64,000 bases of DNA from Siphonodentalium dalli (GCA_032622095.1 CP136061.1:124386754-124450753), one strand, 5' to 3'; counted from the first letter of the stretch, positions 1 through 11,760 are shown. Notes: generated from the sequence alone by a model not told the origin. Made by a program: numbers and translations.

Positions 1-1027
1 GATGGAACGCCGAACTTCTAGAGGGTGCGCCAAATGGGGCTGGTGGCTGCTGTTCCGAAAGTGGGTGGTCAAATGGCTCTGTATTCAAAAGTTATCTGTC
101 CGACCATTTTCTGAAGTTTGCTTGTGCAACATCATCACAACAAACACTTATTCTTTATGATGGAGCGACTTCACACATTTCCATAGACATCGTTGAATGG
201 GCCAGTAAGAAAAATATTATCCTATTTGTATTGCCACCTCACGTTAGCCACATTCTTCAACCCCTTGATGTTGGGTGTTTCGGACCTTTGACAAACATTT
301 ATTACAAGGAATGCCAGTCGTTTTTGCGGAAACATCCAGGTAGAGTCGTCACCAAATTTGACATCTGCATTAAGCTATCATCCAAATCATACATGAAGGG
401 CCTCTCCTCTGACAACTTGCAGGCTGCATTCAGAGCCACTGGGATCTACCCATTTAATCCACAATCAATTCCTGACAAAGCACTGGCCCCATCAACTATA
501 TATGCAGCTCCTGAAAATTCACTCCTGAAAATGATGACATTTTCTCTGAAATTACTAAAAGGAAAGCCCTCCCTCCAAAACGAAGACCGAGGAAACCTTC
601 TATCCATGGAAATCTGAATGAAAAAATGTTAAATGAAAATAGTGATCAAATACAGATGCATGTTGAAGTTGATATTTCATGACCTGAGTGATGGTGATCC
701 AGATTGTGTCAACTTAGTTCAACCAAAAAGCCCTCCAATGAGCTTTTCTTCTGGACATCAATCTGTAAACAGTGATGATAATTTGTCACAAGCAAGCACC
801 ACTCCGATGTGCTTTTCGGAGGATGAAATAAACGTAAATGAAACTGGGGTATGCTGTGTCTGTGGCTTGGACTCCCCCGATTCTTCCCCTGAGTGTTTTT
901 CGCTGACATTTGTGAAGTGGGCTCAGTGTGATAAATCATAAATGTGGCCATTGGACCCATCTCAAATATTGTTCCAGGGTGTCTGTGTTAAGATGTGGTG
1001 CAGCCTTCCTTTGTCCACACTGTGAAT
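1..1027 (+). pseudogene. Pogo/Tigger-type DDE transposase with C-terminal PHD finger, 5' truncated by window, decayed
   Basis: One frame is open from the window edge to 617. It reads like the C-terminal half of a pogo/Tigger (DDE_1) transposase: a glycine/serine-rich GW-SNG stretch, the block LILYDGATSHIS around 147-182 with a catalytic Asp, then LPPHVSHILQPLDVG around 231 and the FRATGIYPFNP block typical of the end of the domain. After about 550 the frame changes more than once: a basic KRRPRKP segment sits in another frame before the 617 stop. At about 849-1027 there is a PHD-like zinc finger (CCVCG, KWAQCDK, then CGHWTHLKYC and FLCPHC). It is broken by a 7-bp duplication at 931-944. Pogo-like transposases with a terminal PHD finger are common in aquatic invertebrates. 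This copy cannot encode an intact enzyme. The family call is firm; where the element begins is outside the window. Confidence 0.85.
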
Positions 1028-1457
1028 AATCATTTTATATTGAAAACGATCATTCATCACCAAGATAATTGTGTTATATTCAGAAGTTTTCATCAATCAT
1101 TAATTCTCACTGACTCAGGAGTCAGATAATTAGCTCGTTTAAAGACAAGATTTTAACTGCTGTGATATGTGAAACTGGTTGAATTCACTGATAAATTGGG
1201 TAAGTGATGACTGATAACGTAACTTATATATATTGTATCAATATGTTTTAAAAAAAATATTGCATTCGCCATCATTCAATCACAATTTCCTACAGCACCG
1301 GCGATCAATTGAGCACATTTATGTTTGCACCGGCAATAGGGGACCTGCCTACCGGAAGCTGGGACACCGGGTGACCCAGTTTGACTATAAATAAATTGCG
1401 CTTGGGAATGAAATCAGAAACTAATTTTTAATGTTTCCGACAGATAAATAGTCACGC
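1028..1457. other. Non-coding spacer
   Basis: AT-rich sequence with no supported gene. It contains a short phrase, caccggcaataggggacc at about 1330, which recurs in slightly altered form near 2030. This suggests that this stretch and the 2-kb region share repeat ancestry. Confidence 0.4.
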
Positions 1458-1959
1458 TTAAAGACACGGTTGGCCTTGGCGGTGGGTGTCCTGTGAAAAT
1501 ATATCCACCCGTCAAAAACCGCCACAAACAGAAAGAACATCAAAATGTAGATAGACTTTGTACGTATACAAATAAGAAATATCGCATAAACAGTATGTTA
1601 TGGTCATATGTTTGACCATTGTTATGTAAACAAAAGCATAAAAAGTTAATTTTCTGGTGTTTGTTTATATTATGATGGTAAACATAAAGAGCGTTCTTTG
1701 TTGGTGAATACCTGATATGGAACTAATAAAGAGCGTATATGCCATTTGTGTGTGATTAGCCAGTAGCATTGTGCTGTCTTCTGTAACACGATCAGGCTCT
1801 TGCTTAGGTAAAATATAGTAGGTCTTTATGATAACATGCTGTTTACGCGATGGTCATGGTATATATGAACGGAACTGTATGCGTTTTAATGTTTTTCTGT
1901 TTACGGTGTTTGGAACAAATATGAATATTTTCGACAATTAAGGCCGCACGTGCCTTTAA
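1458..1959. mobile_element. TTAA-flanked MITE, copy 1
   Basis: A 502-bp non-coding element bounded by TTAA at both ends (1458-1461 and 1956-1959). The ends are imperfect inverted repeats: AGACACGGTTGGCC after the left TTAA and GGCCGCACGTGCCT before the right one. The best conserved copy (52624-53155) shows the underlying terminal repeat more clearly, as a GGGCGGCG core. TTAA target duplication is characteristic of piggyBac and Kolobok elements, so this is probably a non-autonomous member of one of those groups. It has two internal copies of a CTGATATGG...ATAAAGAGCG module. No transposase is encoded. Confidence 0.8.
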
Positions 1960-2765
1960 CATAATATGTCGATAATTGTCACAAATATTTATTTTACGCT
2001 GTACTTGCGAGCCAAACGCTAAGACCGCCGGTAATAGGGGACCCCAGTATACGTTAAATACTTTTAAACGGACTTTATATATATGCCAACATGAAACAAT
2101 AAAAAGCGTTCATTATTAGTCTATTCCTGATATGGTAAACATAAAGAGCGTTACTGAACCAATTGCTGCGAATTCTCGGCGGAGAGCATCTATAAGATTA
2201 TAGACAATTACACCCACACGGAGCCGATCACAATACGAATAACACTAAATATAGCTCTATGGTTGAGACTTGAACAGTAATGCTCGGATCACAAAGAAAT
2301 TTGGTATGGATGTTCACCACTGTGAGGACAGTCAATGGCGTATTCAATAGTTTTGTGTAGGTTTTTTGTTCTATAGTTGCTAATAAATGCAGATGTTTGG
2401 GTCCATCTGTCTGAATATATTGTAATAATCGGCTTTTCTATTCGCATATATTTGTTTACATGGGAAATTTCAATGCCAAAAAATTATTTAATGCATTACC
2501 TCACAAAATACTCACCCGTATAAATGCTAATCACATCAATCATGCTTTGTGTTTATTCCGATTAATTATATCAACATATAATTCATAGAATTTACGCAGT
2601 TCATAGAGTTTGTCGCTTTTCAACTGTCAATGTTTTCATATCATGGGCACAGTCGCTCTGTCGCCAAGTGCATCATGGGAATGTTCTCTTTGCGTAAAAT
2701 TAATTTTTGCGCACAAATTAAATTTGTTTTATTGTACACACATATCTTGCATCATTGCAATATTA
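1960..2765. other. AT-rich 0.8-kb segment between MITE copy 1 and repeat R
   Basis: No gene is supported. The second MITE/R pair (3990-5449) lacks this segment, and the break falls exactly at the TTAA that ends the MITE. It therefore behaves as an insertion, or marks a recombination junction, between two TTAA sites. It contains further ATAAAGAGCG modules near 2100 and 2141. Confidence 0.5.
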
Positions 2766-3772
2766 TTAATCTGTATTAGTTGCAAATTTAAATTAATTGC
2801 AATGAAATTTAGTAACTCCGTCTAGCGGTAAGAGCGGTGCCAGCACATGGTCGATGGCCGATTCGACAGTATCCGGCAGAGCTTTCGCCGGTGGAACCGG
2901 ATTTAAGCAATTTCATTGGTTGGCCGGTTCAAAATAGTACATAAGCCGGTTCAAAATAAGTACATACGGTCAAAAAGAGCGCCATAAAGTTTTATTAAAA
3001 TTTTGGAAATTCTTTGTTATATTCTATACGCTGTAAGTTTACCTCTTGGGATGGGATAGTCTTATTTAGTATTTTTAAGTTCTTTTTATTTTCATCTTTA
3101 GTTTGTATTTTTGTAAGTTTCACTGTAGGCCCAAATAGTACTTAAATGGTTTTGTGTAGTTTGTAGCTCAGGCTTTGCTGTGATTTAGTAATCTGCCTAC
3201 TGATTCTATTTAGTTCAATTTGATTTATTTATCAATCTTTGTAATTTTTCTCCTCTGCTTCTTATTATTTAAAGTTATAGCTAGTATTCGTGCGGTCTGA
3301 TGAAAAAGCAATTTAAAACATTTATCTAACATGATTCCTACTTAAAGAAACTTGTTATGTTCTCCCATTTAATGGAGACCCACATGTATTTCATCTGAGT
3401 AAATTCACAATTGAGTGAGCCACTCACATGGAAATCCTACTTAAAGGAAGCTCTGATTGGGATGCATGTGGAATACCTGTAAATTTTTCTAAGCACTTGT
3501 AGAAATTTCCATCAGAAATATTTTATTTTACCCCGGGAAGGGCTATTTTCAACAAGGTCGTATGGTCTGAGTATTTAGTTAATTATTATCTTTTCATTAG
3601 GGCTTTTTTTCCAAGGGAGGTAATTTTATAACTTAAAGTAGAAGTTTTCCAAGAGATGTAATTTTATCTTGATCAGTTTAGTAACTTTAATTATGGTTCT
3701 TTCCCAAGGGATGTAATTTTCCCTTGAAGGTATAATTAAACTATATCATACAGGAAGGTAATTTTCCCTGAG
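2766..3772. repeat. Repeat R, copy 1 (~1 kb) with tRNA-like head
   Basis: This segment is repeated at 4487-5449 with high identity and small indels. It starts at a TTAA followed by tctgtattagttgc and ends at gaggtaattttccctgag-type sequence. Near 2815-2890 a stretch resembles a tRNA promoter: an A-box-like TAGCGGTAAGAGC and, about 40 bp on, a weak B-box-like GATTCGAC. A tRNA-derived SINE head is therefore possible. The 3' third holds several short hairpins of the form CAAGGGA...TTCCCTTG. No ORF is supported. Confidence 0.65.
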
Positions 3773-3989
3773 TGTTTGTTTTATTCTACTATTTTCTGGT
3801 TTCATAAACCTTTAAATATTTCTTGCAAATATATATAGTAAGTGTAGTTTTACTTTATTTATCTAACAGTAATTCAGTTAGACAAAGTAAAACATTTTCA
3901 TGCTTTCATTTGAATTTCTGCCAGGACTTATATCTTGGCATATGCACTAATTGCCAGCCAGTTGCTGTTATAAATATCAGTGTATTCAT

Positions 3990-4490
3990 TTAAAGACACG
4001 GTTGGCCTTGGCGGTGGGTATCCTGTGAAAATATCTCCACCCGTCAAAAACCGCCACAAACAGAAAGAACATCAAAATGTAGATATACTTTGTCCGTATA
4101 CAAATAAGAAATATCGCATAAACAGTATGTTATGGTCATATGTTTTACCACTGTTATGTAAACAAAAGTATAAAAACTAACTTTTCTGGTGTTTGTTTAT
4201 ATTATGATGGTAAACATAAAGAGCGTTCTTTATTGGTGAATACCTGATATGGAACTAATAAAGAGCGTTTATGCAATTTGTGTGTGATTAGCCAGTAGAA
4301 TTGTGCTGCCTCTGTAACACAATCAGGCTCTTGCTTATGTAAAATATAGTAGGTCTTTATGATAACATGCCGTTTACGCGATGGTCATGGTATATATGAA
4401 CGGAACTGTATGCGTTTTAATGTTTTTCTGTTTACGGAGTTTGGAACAAATATGAATATTTTCGACAATTAAGGCCGCACGTGCCTTTAA
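3990..4490. mobile_element. TTAA-flanked MITE, copy 2
   Basis: This 501-bp element is nearly identical to the one at 1458-1959, with TTAA at 3990-3993 and 4487-4490. It abuts repeat R directly, the right TTAA being shared with the start of R copy 2. The short open frame through its left part is not a gene: it is repeated with stops in the other copies. Confidence 0.8.
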
Positions 4491-5449
4491 TCTGTATTAG
4501 TTGCAAATTTAAATTACTTTGCAATGAAATTTAGTAACTCCGTCTAGCGGCAAGAGCGGTGCCAGCACATGGTCGGTGGCCGATTCGGCAGTGTCCGGCA
4601 GAGCTTTCGCTGGTGGAACCGGATTTAAGCAATTTCACTGGTTGGCCGGTTCAAAATAGTATATAAGGTCAAAAAGAGCGCCATAAAGTTTTATTAAAAT
4701 TTTGGAAAATCTTTGTTATATTATATACCGGTACGCTGTAAGTTTACCTATTGGGGTGGGATAGTCTTATTTAGTATTTTAAAGTTCTTTTTATTTTCAT
4801 CTTTAGTTTCAGTGTAGGCCCAAATAGTACTTAAATGGTTTTGTGTAGTTCGTAGCTCAGACTTTGCTGTGATTTAGTAATCTGTCTACTGATTATATTT
4901 AGTTCAATTTGATTTATTTATCAATCTTTGTAATTTTTCTCCTCTCTGCTTTCTTATTATTTAAAGTTATAGCTAGTATTCGTGTGGTCTGATGGAAAAT
5001 TCTTAAAGTATACATTTATAATTTAAAGAAATTTTAAACTTTTATGTAACATGATTCCTACTTAAAGGAACTTGTTATGTTCTCCCATTTAATGTAGACC
5101 CACATGTATTTCATCTGAGTAGATTCACAATTGAGTGAGCCACTCACATGGAAATACTACTTAAAGGAAGCTCTGATTGCGATGCATGTGGAATAAATTG
5201 TTCTAAGCACTTGTAGAAATTTCCATCAGAAATATTTTATTTTACCCTGGGAAAGACTATTTTCAACAAGGTAGTATGGTCTAAGTATTTAGTTATTTAT
5301 TATCTTTTCATTAGGGCTTTTTTCAAGGGAGGTAATTTTCTCTTGATCAGTTTAGTAACTTTAATTATGGTTCTTTCCCAAGGGATGTAATTTTCCCTTG
5401 AATGTATAATTAAACTATTTCATACAGGGAGGTAATTTTCCCTGAGTCC
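4487..5449. repeat. Repeat R, copy 2
   Basis: This is the second copy of the ~1-kb repeat at 2766-3772, with the tRNA-like head at about 4540-4610. Relative to copy 1 it has several small deletions, including a shortened GGAGGTAATTTT hairpin region near 5320, and a short insertion around 4995-5030. The sequence 3773-3989 between the copies is unique in the window. Confidence 0.65.
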
Positions 5450-5689
5450 GACAATGATTAGGTTCATCTGGCGTCATATCATAATATCAGAGTTAATTGA
5501 CATAAAGTACCAAAAATAAGGTTTTAATCGAATTTATAAATCGATATCCTAATATAAAGACTGAAGTTATGAAAGAATTAATAAATGGCCGGACAAACAT
5601 ATCTCAAATAAAACTAAGCACAAGACACCGGTCATATGTCGCCTTTATGTCCAGTAACTGTGATAATATCAATGCGGCCCATGTTCACA

Positions 5690-6268
5690 GAGCCGATAAA
5701 GAGCGTTCTGTGAGTTGCATCGGAGTACCAAAATAATGAGAGTATTATACTTGACCACCGTACATCCACATTGGTGCTCTACATGTGCTCTTCTCAGTGA
5801 CTACTTGCACAGTCTATCATCGTAAATATGCAATGTTATTGTCCGTTCAAAGATGCCCCATTCTAATTGGCACCAAGTTATAGGCAGACTTCCGTAAGCA
5901 AATTTCTCGCTCCGTGAGAACATACCAAGTGAATTTACTGGCATTCAAGGACTTTCGATCGTAACATATATGTATCACGGAGACTACATGTGGTATTTAA
6001 AACCACATGGCGGTTTGCGCTCCAAAATACACATAATATTATTCGCCTTTGAATTTTTCTCAGTATCGAAATAGGTCGATAAATATCTTAACTACCTTTC
6101 TACGATCATTCTATAACCCAAAAGACGCATTGAAGTAATGAAAAATACAACAGTTTTCTGTTAATACAGTGTTTGTCAAAACACAAACAGCAATTTGCAC
6201 GACATGGAACAGAAAAGAGCGTTACGTTCTAGTCTATTCCTGATATGGTAGTAATAAAGAGCGTCTTA
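5690..6268. repeat. Dispersed repeat, inverted partner at 42580-42850
   Basis: The stretch about 6010-6265 matches the reverse complement of about 42580-42850 (shared: gcgctccaaaatacac, ctacctttctacgatcatt, gtctattcctgatatgg). It carries ATAAAGAGCG modules at about 5697, 6214 and 6257. No coding potential was seen. Confidence 0.6.
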
Positions 6269-6444
6269 AATCTTGCGAAATCTTGAAAACGGCTGAAAAT
6301 GGCTGTGACTTTGGCAAGTGTTTTTCAGGGCATATGAATCCGGTATATCAATAGTTCGTTATTTGTCGACCTATCGTATCCGTTTATCCAAATTACGTAG
6401 GAAAACATTGGAGGTTCGAATGAGCCATGTCCGTTTAAGCTAAT

Positions 6445-7740
6445 GTGGTGGTAATAATTATATATAAATTTTGGGCGCCCGATAAAATTCATTTGAAAAC
6501 CGATATCGACCAGCATATCAAAAAAAGAAAGGTAGCGAAAGGCCGCAAACTGAATTTGCTCCCGGAAACTGTAATTTACGTTACCTATTGTCGAGACATG
6601 AGAAACGAACGAATAGCATCTGCTAACTTTAATCTTTGAGGTCGTCGGAGGCTTATCGTAGACACATTAATTACGACGGATTCGAATGAAGATCGTCTTA
6701 TTATAACAGAGGAGAGAGATTATGTATTGGATGTTCAGAAAGCTATCAAAAGGATGGAGGAAGGCAAGACGAAAATTTTAGAGAACTTTGATCTGAAAAA
6801 CAAAGGTAAATGTTTAGTTATCGACTGGGATACAAATAAAATCAAGTGTTACAGGAAAGGAGTAACTAAAAAGTATTGGGACTGTAAGAAATTTTTAGAG
6901 AAAGCGGGAGCAGTATGGAGATGTGTTAGTGACAATGAAAAAAATCTTGTGGAGGATATAATTAATGTTCCGACCAAGACTAAATCCCGACGAGTTACGA
7001 TTCACTTGATAAGAACTCAAAACAATATAATGTTGCAAGGAACAAAATGTAATATATCCTGGTGGTTTACCAACATTCTTCCTGATATATGTATCCGAGG
7101 ATTTAATGCTCAAATTCCTGACGACATGTTAACAGGTATTGACAAAACATTCTCCGAGCAAAGCCCGACAGCCGAAGTGAGTAAATGTGCCGAGACTGAT
7201 GGTGTTGTTGTTGCTGATGATGAATTTGAAATAGCAGAAACCGCGGTGAAAGACCAGTGATTAAATGGAACATTAAATGACAAATCTGTACTCTTTGTTA
7301 CGCCAAAGCGTAGGAAAAGTGTAAGTGTGAGTCAACGATTCAGGAAATCAAATTTATCCGCCAAAGGTCATTACATTTCAACAACCACCATCAAAAGATC
7401 GGTTGATGAGTTACATGTAATGCTCGAGGAAACCAAACTTGACCACAAGGATATGAACGATTATATACAGAATAATCTAACAGCGACTATGCGTCTTATT
7501 GAAGAGACAGTGGAAAAGAAAACGACCGCCTTGGTAGAGCGTATCGGTAAAGTTGAGACTGAATGCAAAGACTTGAAAAAACAAAACGGTCGACTTTCCA
7601 ATCAGGTCGCAAATTAAAAAAATTCATTGAAAATATGAATCGGCAACTAAAAAGGAAGAAGTCGCGACGGAACAAGTAAATGACACAGAAAAGACATGTA
7701 CTATAACAAATGACAACAAGTGCACCGCTGGGCGGAGGTA
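6445..7740 (+). pseudogene. CR1-like LINE ORF1, N-terminal part with coiled coil
   Basis: One reading frame runs from about 6445 to 7617, interrupted only by two TGA stops (6637-6639 and 7258-7260). A one-base shift near 7610 lets it continue towards 7740. The first part has a compact conserved-looking domain (KKYWDCKK, GAVWRC, RRVTIHLIRTQNN, ISWWFTNILPDI). The part from about 7327 is a Lys/Glu/Asn-rich probable coiled coil (EETVEKKTTALVERIGKVE). I recognise this arrangement, N-terminal domain, coiled coil, then SGNH domain, as an ORF1-type protein of bivalve and lancelet repeats. The matching SGNH part lies at 17815-18729 on the same strand. I infer that one ORF1 has been split by the 10 kb between them. 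Assignment of the N-terminal domain to CR1 ORF1 rests on this context, not on a named domain. Confidence 0.6.
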
Positions 7741-8030
7741 AAGCCCCCGACTGTACAATCAGAGAGGATTTTTCTTATTTTTGTGCAAATACTTATTAAA
7801 TGGCACTTTGTAAAGTTATGTTATTCATGAGAATTTAGTTCTATATTAGCTTCAAATTTGGTCTGGTGCCACAAATTCACACATAACTCTTACAAAAATT
7901 ATCCGATTGAACCGAAATTTTACCTTGACCTGTATTGTGATATTGGTAATACACAAAAAAACGGGTTTTGCAAATAAACCATCCAAAATCAAGTTATCAT
8001 CTGGAAACCAAAAAAAGTAGCAGAAAACCT
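7741..8030. other. Spacer between the ORF1 fragment and the tandem unit
   Basis: No gene. The sequence (attatccgattgaaccgaaa and similar) looks like the outer part of an insertion that interrupts ORF1, but I could not find a convincing target duplication around the 7.75-17.81 kb block. Confidence 0.3.
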
Positions 8031-8095
8031 GAATTTTCTAAGTCCAAAAAGGGGCGTAACTCTGGAAAAAATGGGCGGACGAAACCGCAGTTATG
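8031..8095. repeat. Partial copy of a ~167-bp tandem unit, left of the 9.2-kb element
   Basis: It matches the last 65 bp of the unit repeated at 17287-17712 in the same orientation (ttttctaagtccaaaaagg, ending cgaaaccgcagttatg). The 9.2-kb TIR element has therefore inserted inside this tandem array. Confidence 0.75.
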
Positions 8096-8352
8096 TATGG
8101 AATCCTATTAGAACCACTTGCTAATGGCGCTTTCGGCGCACTTTTGGTCGCTTTTGGCGCGATGCGCCGAAAGCGACAAAATGTGCGCCATTAGCGTTGT
8201 TTCGGCGCGCGCCGAAAGCGACAAAATATGCGCCATTAGGGAATTCGGCGCGGTGCGCCATTAGCGCGGTGCGCCGAAAGCGACAAAATATGCGCCATTA
8301 GCGCATGTACAATTAAGTATGTGATCACCACAGCAGGGGTGTCGGAAGAGGG
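8096..8352 (+). repeat. Left terminal inverted repeat with GCGCCATTAG subrepeats
   Basis: This is the reverse complement of 16996-17286 with small indels. It is built of repeated short units such as GCGCCGAAAGCGACAAAATA followed by TGCGCCATTAGCG, giving a GC-rich, palindromic terminus that contrasts with the AT-rich surroundings. It ends at a shared gtgatcacc...ggaagagggg segment. Confidence 0.8.
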
Positions 8353-8984
8353 GCAGCTGACCCCCTGCCCTTGACCAAGGGGGGCGAGCGGGGGGCAGGA
8401 CTTGCCCTTTTTCTGGAGACAGAAAATGCTTTTTGTGTGTTTAATCTCGTGTTTTTATAGCAAAATGTGACTTTTTTGGTCCAAATACCACCAATTTCAC
8501 AAGGAATATTAATTTTTTGTCAATTTTATCACAAAACGGCCATAAAAACCGACAAATACCTTTAAAATAGGGATTTTTGCCACAATGAATTTATGGTTAT
8601 TTTTTCGAGTTTGCGGAGAAAATGCCCTTTTTTTCAGAAAAGTGCCCTTTTTGTAGGCTCTGCCCCCATGCCCTTGGATGCTTACGACGCCCCTGCACCC
8701 CAGTGCAGATCGGACATGGCCATATGTACAATGTACAGGCATATGTATCAATTTTAAAAGGGAGGGGCTGAAATTTGCTGTAGATAGACCTCTAAATGCT
8801 ATAATTTGTCATTATTCAGATTTAAAATTATTGTGGCCGTGTGGTCCTGGTCCCTCCTTTGTGGGCAGTTAAAGGTACTCAATCCGATCAGACGGTCCAA
8901 AGTTACTGGACAATTTGCGGATGAAGATGGATCACACGGTCCCCATACCACCAAGATACAACAATATTTCTTAAAAATACACAC

Positions 8985-9803
8985 ATGGCCTGACCCTGTG
9001 TGGGAACCTGTTCTAGCAGATTAACTCATGCTCTGTCGCGATTGCGCATCATGTCTCGAGTATTGTTGATCTGTATAAAACTACAGCAATGCAATAACAT
9101 ATATTTCATTACTATCAATTTAAGACAGACCAACCATGTTACGATTAATATATTTATTTTTATTAAATAAAATATACACATAAAACACAAGTACACGTTT
9201 GGCATCATGGGGAATGTTCATTTCGCTCACTTGACAATCAACTATGTACAATGTAGGCGCTGTGTAGACCCGTTATACAGATGATGCAGAAATGAGTTAA
9301 GATTGCATAGGATATGCTAGAATGTCTGTTAATTGTCTGGTCTACCACAGCGATTGAAAACATGAGAGGCCTGGCAGGCTATAGTAGTTAAGCATTTACA
9401 CCGGGTATTTACCGCGGTGGTTATACGCGAATTATACTATAAGATCAACTGTGTGAATAAACAACCTTTCATCGGCCGTGAAAACCGCTCAGGAAAAACC
9501 GGATGCATCTTATGGTGGCCATATATTTCAATATGACTTCTTTTGTTGGCTCCCGGAAACCTGCACCCGATACTCTACTACATATATGTAGCAGTGCTTT
9601 CAGCCGGCCTCAAGATCAAGAACGTCGGAGTCGTTCAACGCTTATTCCCAATATTACCGTTTGACGTAATAAATCAATGATTGTTTAACATTGTTCTTTT
9701 GAAAATATTATGTTTCTACACCGGGTTTACCGCGGTGGTTAGAGTGAAAATGCCTGTCACGCTTTATTGGGGAGGATATATCAGTATCCAAAGCCCACCA
9801 AAC
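8985..9803 (+). repeat. LTR-like direct repeat, left copy (with 297-bp insert)
   Basis: It matches 16331-16821 in the same orientation: TGGCCTGACCCTGTGTGGG at the start, ATCCAAAGCCCA at the end. The left copy has an extra 9421-9717, bounded by two copies of an ACACCGGGT...CCGCGGTGGTTA phrase. The TG...CA ends and the spacing would suit an LTR, but the flanking five bases differ and neither a clear primer-binding site nor a polypurine tract is seen. I list it only as a repeat. Confidence 0.7.
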
Positions 9804-10003
9804 GTGGAACCAGACAATCATGCATATCGAGATATCCAAGGAGCTTTCGCGCATACGTGAATGATAGAGCTGTCAAGGACAGACGGTCTTGTCATTACCA
9901 TATGGTTACCAGCCAGACCTTGGATGAGAAGACTTTCACGCGTGATACGCAGCTGTGCTGTCGTATTCAAACGGCTACACGCCAGATAAGAGTCGCGCAC
10001 GAG

Positions 10004-11191
10004 CAGTGTTCGCGCTGGACCGAAAAAAACTTTAGCCAAAAGTTTAGCCAAATGAAAAAAACATTAGCCAAATGAAAAAAACATTAGCCAAATGTTTTTT
10101 GGCCAAATTAAAAAAAAACTTTGGCCAAATTAAATCATCGTTTTCTGGTCGGTTCACAATTAATGACTAAAACGTAAAATCTTACAGACAAAGGTAAAAT
10201 ACACAATAATTTAAATAATTTTGATGAACTACAAGTATTTTGATATATATCATTTATTAAAAATTTATTAATCTTTATGTGAAAGAGTGATTTGGGGGGG
10301 GGGGGGGGGGTAACCCGGTATTGTCCTTCTTAATGTCATTAATTTTTTATTTTATATCAATATCTATTTTTAAATCATTAAATATTTATCCTTGCGAAAA
10401 TATCTAAGTGACATCTGGAAACTAATAACTTAATATTGTTACGCCATTATAAAATTACAATCTGTCATAAAAGCATGCATATTATTTTGACTGTATCGGT
10501 ATTGACGACAAATAGCCACAAAATATCTGTCGTGATTCACATTTGGCTGATTAAGCTATTGTCTTACACTTGGTGCTCATAAACCTCGACCGTCATAAAT
10601 ACAATGTCATCATAAACATGCATTGTGCAGGCGCGCCGTGAGTGACCAGACATACAATGGGCTGAATGGGGGATTAGGGGATTAAATGTAAAAATTAATA
10701 ATGACCTTTTGCTGCTTCGTGCAGAGTGACGTAATCTTTCTCCACATTAAAACAGCCTGCACATGTTACGAACAAATTGCTTATATACCGGCGTCAATGT
10801 ACTTTACAAACATTGCTTTCTTCACATTGTCATAATTCAACCACGGTCGGTTTAATGTCCATGCGTCTTTGAATGTCCGTCTTGTGAAAACTAAAGATGA
10901 TTGCATGCATATCACTTTGTGATCGCTTGGTTGATAGAGTTGTCGATCGGGTTTCCCTTTGTACGATATTTCATAAGTACGAAAATAATGAAATACTTTC
11001 GTCACCTAACTTCGTCTTGAATGTCGATCTATTGAGTGCTTTTATTAATTAGCTTTCTGGCTCCATGCTTTCAGTCTCCATTTGGGTTCAAAAAAAGTTT
11101 AGCCAAAAGTTTAGCCAAATGAAATTTTTATTAGCCAAATTCGAAAAATATTAGCCATTGGCTAATTTGGCTACCGACAGCGCGAACACTG
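10004..11191 (+). mobile_element. Non-autonomous hAT element, copy 1, perfect 8-bp TSD
   Basis: The element starts CAGTGTTCGCGCTG and ends with its exact reverse complement CAGCGCGAACACTG. It is flanked by the 8-bp direct repeat CGCACGAG (9996-10003 and 11192-11199). CAGTG termini with 8-bp duplications define the hAT superfamily. Both subterminal regions carry runs of TTAGCCAAA-type motifs. A G homopolymer lies near 10291-10310. No transposase is encoded. An inverted second copy is at 39457-40534. Confidence 0.93.
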
Positions 11192-11760
11192 CGCACGAGT
11201 GCAAATGGTTACACACCTTAGCAATACTGAACCACACAAATGGCAGTATCGAGATATCCCGTGTACTAGGAATCGGTGACTCTAGTAGGTACAACGTATT
11301 CTCTGATAAAGGCATCAAAATCGTTCACGTATACAAGCATGATTGAACTGGTAGGTACAACGAAGTCGAGGAAGATACGTGCTCGATGAGGAGTGTGTGA
11401 GTCATTGCGTCCACAACAAGGCAATCGCGCAAATGCACAGGTGGCGGGGCCAGAGAAGAGTCGCGCACGAGTGCAAATGGTTACACACATTAGGAGCACT
11501 GAACCACACAAATGGCAGTATCGAGCTACCTGCAGATGCCTCACAGAGAACAGTTCCCGTGTACTAGAATCGGTGACTCTAGTAGGTACAACGTATTCTC
11601 TGATAAAGGCATCAAAAGCGTTCACGTGTACCAGTATGATTGAACTGGTAGGTACAATGAAGTCGAGGAAGATACGTGCTCGATGAGGAGTGTGTGAGTC
11701 ATTGCGTCCATAACAAGGCTATCGCGCAAATGCACAGGTGGCGGGCGCGGGTCCCACCAA
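11192..11760 (+). repeat. ~271-bp tandem repeat, two copies
   Basis: Units begin near 11192 and 11463 (cgcacgagtgcaaatggtta, then accacacaaatggcagtatcg and tgactctagtaggtacaacg). The second copy carries about 35 extra bases. The hAT element inserted at the CGCACGAG start of the first unit. Short open frames here are repeat translations, not genes. Confidence 0.8.

Noticed and set aside
2815-2890. A functional tRNA gene
   Set aside because: Only box-like motifs are present; acceptor and T stems do not pair convincingly, so it is kept only as a possible SINE head.
10281-10312. G-quadruplex regulatory element at the G homopolymer
   Set aside because: A simple homopolymer inside a MITE, with a C run at the matching place in the inverted copy; it is better explained as polymerase slippage.
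11266-11686. Overlapping 97-119-codon frames
   Set aside because: They derive from the 271-bp tandem repeat and show the same peptide in both copies.
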